From Scleromatobacter sp039920745 (GTDB lineage: Bacteria; Pseudomonadota; Gammaproteobacteria; Burkholderiales; Burkholderiaceae_C): a stretch of DNA of 64,000 nucleotides. The DNA is taken from contig JBDSDD010000052.1 in NCBI GenBank assembly GCA_039920745.1, positions 3,588 to 67,587 on the forward strand. The letters are read 5' to 3'. This document shows, piece after piece, positions 62,224 through 64,000 of the stretch. A program made the translations under genes and the position numbers. The stretch's first letter is position 1. Each line of letters starts with the position of its first letter. The notes below the pieces were generated by a model that worked only from the letters and a program-made list of their open reading frames with translations, ran no database searches and was not told the DNA's origin.

Positions 62224-62868
62224 TCACGCCTTCGCGCTCGCGCCCCAGGCGTCCACATACGCCCGCGCCCGCGTGGCGATGTCCGCCAGGCTCAGCTCGG
62301 GCTTGAACAGGCCGCCACCCAGGCCGAAGCCGGTGGCGCCAGCGCGGCGCCAGGCGGCGATGTTGTCCGGCACGATGCCGCCGACCGGCCACAGCGGCAG
62401 CGCCTTGGGCAGGACGGTGGTCAGTCCGGTGAGGCCCGCGAGGGACATCGCCTCGGCCGGGAAGATCTTGAGCGCGTCGGCGCCGGCACGCCAGGCAGCG
62501 AAGGCCTCGGAGGCCGTGAAGACACCGGGCACCGTGCGCATGCCGCGCTCGCGGGCGCGGCACACGACGGCCGGGTCGAAGTGCGGCGAGACGATCAGCG
62601 CGGCGCCGGTGTCGCCGACGGCGTCGACCTGGGCCGTCTCCAGCACGGTGCCGGCGCCGATCCAGGCGTCGGCGGGCGCCAGCGCCACGATGGCGGCAAT
62701 CGCGCTGATTGCGCCGGGCCGGTTGAGCGGCACCTCCAGCGCGCGGAACCCGGCGTCGAACAGTACGCGCGCGACGTCGGCCGCGCGTTCCGGCTGCAGG
62801 CCGCGCAGGATCGCCACGAGGGGCATCCGGGGCGGCCAGGCTGCGGTGTGGGAAGTGGATTCGGTCAT
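62224..62868 (-). CDS. dgoA: 2-dehydro-3-deoxy-6-phosphogalactonate aldolase
   Basis: 214-residue class I KDPG/KDPGal aldolase: LVAILRGLQPERAADVARVL near residues 17-36 (Glu-equivalent region), GAGTVLE near 72, and Schiff-base Lys in ADALKIFPAE near 131. Splits KDPGal into pyruvate and glyceraldehyde 3-phosphate. Because the next gene is a KDGal kinase, the galactonate-specific name is preferred over Eda. Start overlaps the kinase stop by 4 bp. Confidence 0.92.
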   Translation of the reverse strand: MTESTSHTAAWPPRMPLVAILRGLQPERAADVARVLFDAGFRALEVPLNRPGAISAIAAIVALAPADAWIGAGTVLETAQVDAVGDTGAALIVSPHFDPAVVCRARERGMRTVPGVFTASEAFAAWRAGADALKIFPAEAMSLAGLTGLTTVLPKALPLWPVGGIVPDNIAAWRRAGATGFGLGGGLFKPELSLADIATRARAYVDAWGASAKA

Positions 62869-63824
62869 GTTGGAAAGTCCTCGGTGGCCAGCGCGCGCCA
62901 GGCAGCCAGCTGGATCTGACGCGCATCGAGCGACTCGAGGCGTCGGCCATGGTGGCGGGCGCACGCGGCGTGCAGTGCGGCCAGCGTCGGTTCGCCGATG
63001 ACGCGCACGGGCTCGTCGCGCGACGCAAGGCGCTGCGCGTCGGCCCACTCGGCGCCGATCAGCAGGCCGCTGACGTAGGCGGCCGCCGCGCCCGGCGCGA
63101 GCGCGCCCGTCACGACACGGGCGCGCGCACCGAACAGCGCATGCGTGAGCACCGGGCCGGCGGCGGCGTCGGTGACGCCACGCAGGAAGTCGGGATCGTC
63201 GGCGACGTCGGCGTGTTGCAGGCCCACGGTCGCGCTCGCGCCGGCGGTCTGCATCGCGCTGGCCAGCGTGCCGTGCTGACGCAACAGCGCGAACAACTCA
63301 CCGGTCATGTAGGTGCGCAGTTCGGTGATGCGGCCGGCGTGCAGCCGCACCCACTTGCTGTGCGTTCCGGGCAGCACGTAGCAACCGTCGGCGGCTTCCG
63401 GGCCCAGCAGTTGGAGCGCGCCGAACAGCTGCGTTTCCTCGCCGCGCATCACGTCCACGCTCTGGTTGTTGTGCTCGCCGCGAAGGCAGTAACCCGGCGC
63501 GATGAACCAGCGCCTGCCCGCTGGCGCCTCGTTCACGCGAACGAGGTGGTGGGCGAGCGCCGACAGGGGTGTCTCGCCTTCGAGGTAGGGCACGACCTGC
63601 CAGCCGATCGCGGCGCCCACCATGCCGGCCATCACGACAGGGAGCGCCGCATCGGCCTCCGGCCAGCCGGCGATCAAGCCTTCCAGCGACGCCCGAAAGC
63701 GGCCGCCACACACCAGCGCGCCCTCGCCGTCCACACGTTCGGAGACCACCGCGCCGTCGGCGCCGATCAGCGTCGCGCGGCGGTGGGTGGTGCCCCAATC
63801 GATGCCGATGAAAGCAGGAGTCAT
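62865..63824 (-). CDS. dgoK: 2-dehydro-3-deoxygalactonokinase
   Basis: 319 residues (from ATG 63824; GTG 63830 would add two). Sugar-kinase N-terminus FIGIDWGTTHRRATLIG, phosphate-binding LPGTHSKWV near 155 and DgoK-type GELFALLRQHGTL near 175. Phosphorylates KDGal for DgoA in the DeLey-Doudoroff pathway. No ribosome site is clear. Likely cotranscribed with the porin gene to the right or separate from it by the GC hairpin. Confidence 0.92.
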   Translation of the reverse strand: MTPAFIGIDWGTTHRRATLIGADGAVVSERVDGEGALVCGGRFRASLEGLIAGWPEADAALPVVMAGMVGAAIGWQVVPYLEGETPLSALAHHLVRVNEAPAGRRWFIAPGYCLRGEHNNQSVDVMRGEETQLFGALQLLGPEAADGCYVLPGTHSKWVRLHAGRITELRTYMTGELFALLRQHGTLASAMQTAGASATVGLQHADVADDPDFLRGVTDAAAGPVLTHALFGARARVVTGALAPGAAAAYVSGLLIGAEWADAQRLASRDEPVRVIGEPTLAALHAACARHHGRRLESLDARQIQLAAWRALATEDFPT

Positions 63825-63840
63825 GTTCACGATCGTCGTC

Positions 63841-63863
63841 GGGGCCGGGACACGCCCGGCCCC
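63841..63863. repeat. Perfect 9-bp GC hairpin between the porin and dgoK genes
   Basis: GGGGCCGGG, ACACG loop, CCCGGCCCC; no T tract on either strand. It may stabilise the upstream porin mRNA or attenuate transcription into dgoK-dgoA. Confidence 0.6.
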
Positions 63864-63876
63864 TCTTGCTGCAGGA

Positions 63877-64000
63877 TCAGAACCAGATTTCGAGCTGCGC
63901 GCCGTAGGACACGGCGCTGGTCTTGCCTTGCGGCAGGCCGTTGGCCAGGTCGGCCGCGGCGGCGTTGTTGAAGGCCGCGTAGGTCACGTACAGGCGCAGT
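63877..64000 (-). CDS. C-terminal fragment of an outer-membrane carbohydrate porin
   Basis: The last 41 codons of a gene whose start lies beyond the window. The sequence LRLYVTYAAFNNAAAADL ... SYGAQLEIWF ends in Phe after alternating aromatic/polar residues, the signature of a final beta-strand of an outer-membrane barrel; it resembles the end of LamB/maltoporin-type porins. Upstream of dgoK-dgoA, it may admit the sugar acid or its precursor. Confidence 0.6.
   Translation of the reverse strand, partial: LRLYVTYAAFNNAAAADLANGLPQGKTSAVSYGAQLEIWF

Overview
The window is gene-dense, very GC-rich DNA with strong G/C preference at third codon positions. Gene content and order point to a Burkholderiales betaproteobacterium of the Comamonadaceae/Sphaerotilaceae type: a 13-gene nuo operon followed by NUDIX and DUF1178 genes, tRNA-Leu/secG/tpiA/qor/pnp/rpsO, an isc cluster, uvrB divergent from tyrB, and an intracellular PHB depolymerase. 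The taxonomic placement is inference. No rRNA, CRISPR array, prophage or insertion sequence is visible.

Layout. 1-8.7 kb: threonine catabolism pair (SDR threonine dehydrogenase plus kbl) divergent from an XRE-cupin regulator, then a BrkB-like membrane protein, DUF2069, an FAD-linked oxidase, an unknown gene, DUF1178 and a NUDIX hydrolase. 8.7-23.7 kb: complex I operon nuoA-N on the minus strand. 23.8-29 kb: tRNA-Leu(GAG), secG, tpiA, a quinone oxidoreductase, pnp and rpsO, all minus. 29-33 kb: small heat-shock protein, an orphan flavin-dependent halogenase-like gene, tsaD and a small unknown gene. 33.3-39.4 kb: isc Fe-S assembly cluster (iscR-S-U-A, a GNAT gene, hscB-hscA-fdx). 39.5-43.1 kb: LMW phosphatase, an SRAP-domain gene, a small coupled ORF and uvrB, which carries an in-frame stop codon. 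43.3-53.1 kb: tyrB, phaZ, an RnfB-like ferredoxin, a DMT exporter, nth, a BtuF-like protein, two unknown genes, a 2-hydroxyacid dehydrogenase and a two-gene chromate transporter. 53.1-61.8 kb: a large VIT/vWA/DUF2135 protein, rlmB, DUF1624, membrane proteins and an RlhA-like U32 protein. 62.2-64 kb: dgoA-dgoK of galactonate catabolism and the 3' end of a porin gene.

The strongest unusual observations are: a single-base nonsense codon in uvrB at the position matching the damage-sensing beta-hairpin Tyr95; perfect palindromes at the kbl/XRE and chrA promoters; two tandem IscR-like boxes around the iscR promoter; two PhaR-like boxes upstream of phaZ, whose product ends in a histone-H1-like Lys/Ala tail; an orphan halogenase homologue with Arg where the catalytic Lys is expected; and a His-rich insertion in NuoL. 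Many genes overlap by ATGA/GTGA, so translational coupling is widespread. I found no convincing complete new multi-gene system; the best candidate novelties are the uvrB/SRAP neighbourhood and the orphan halogenase.
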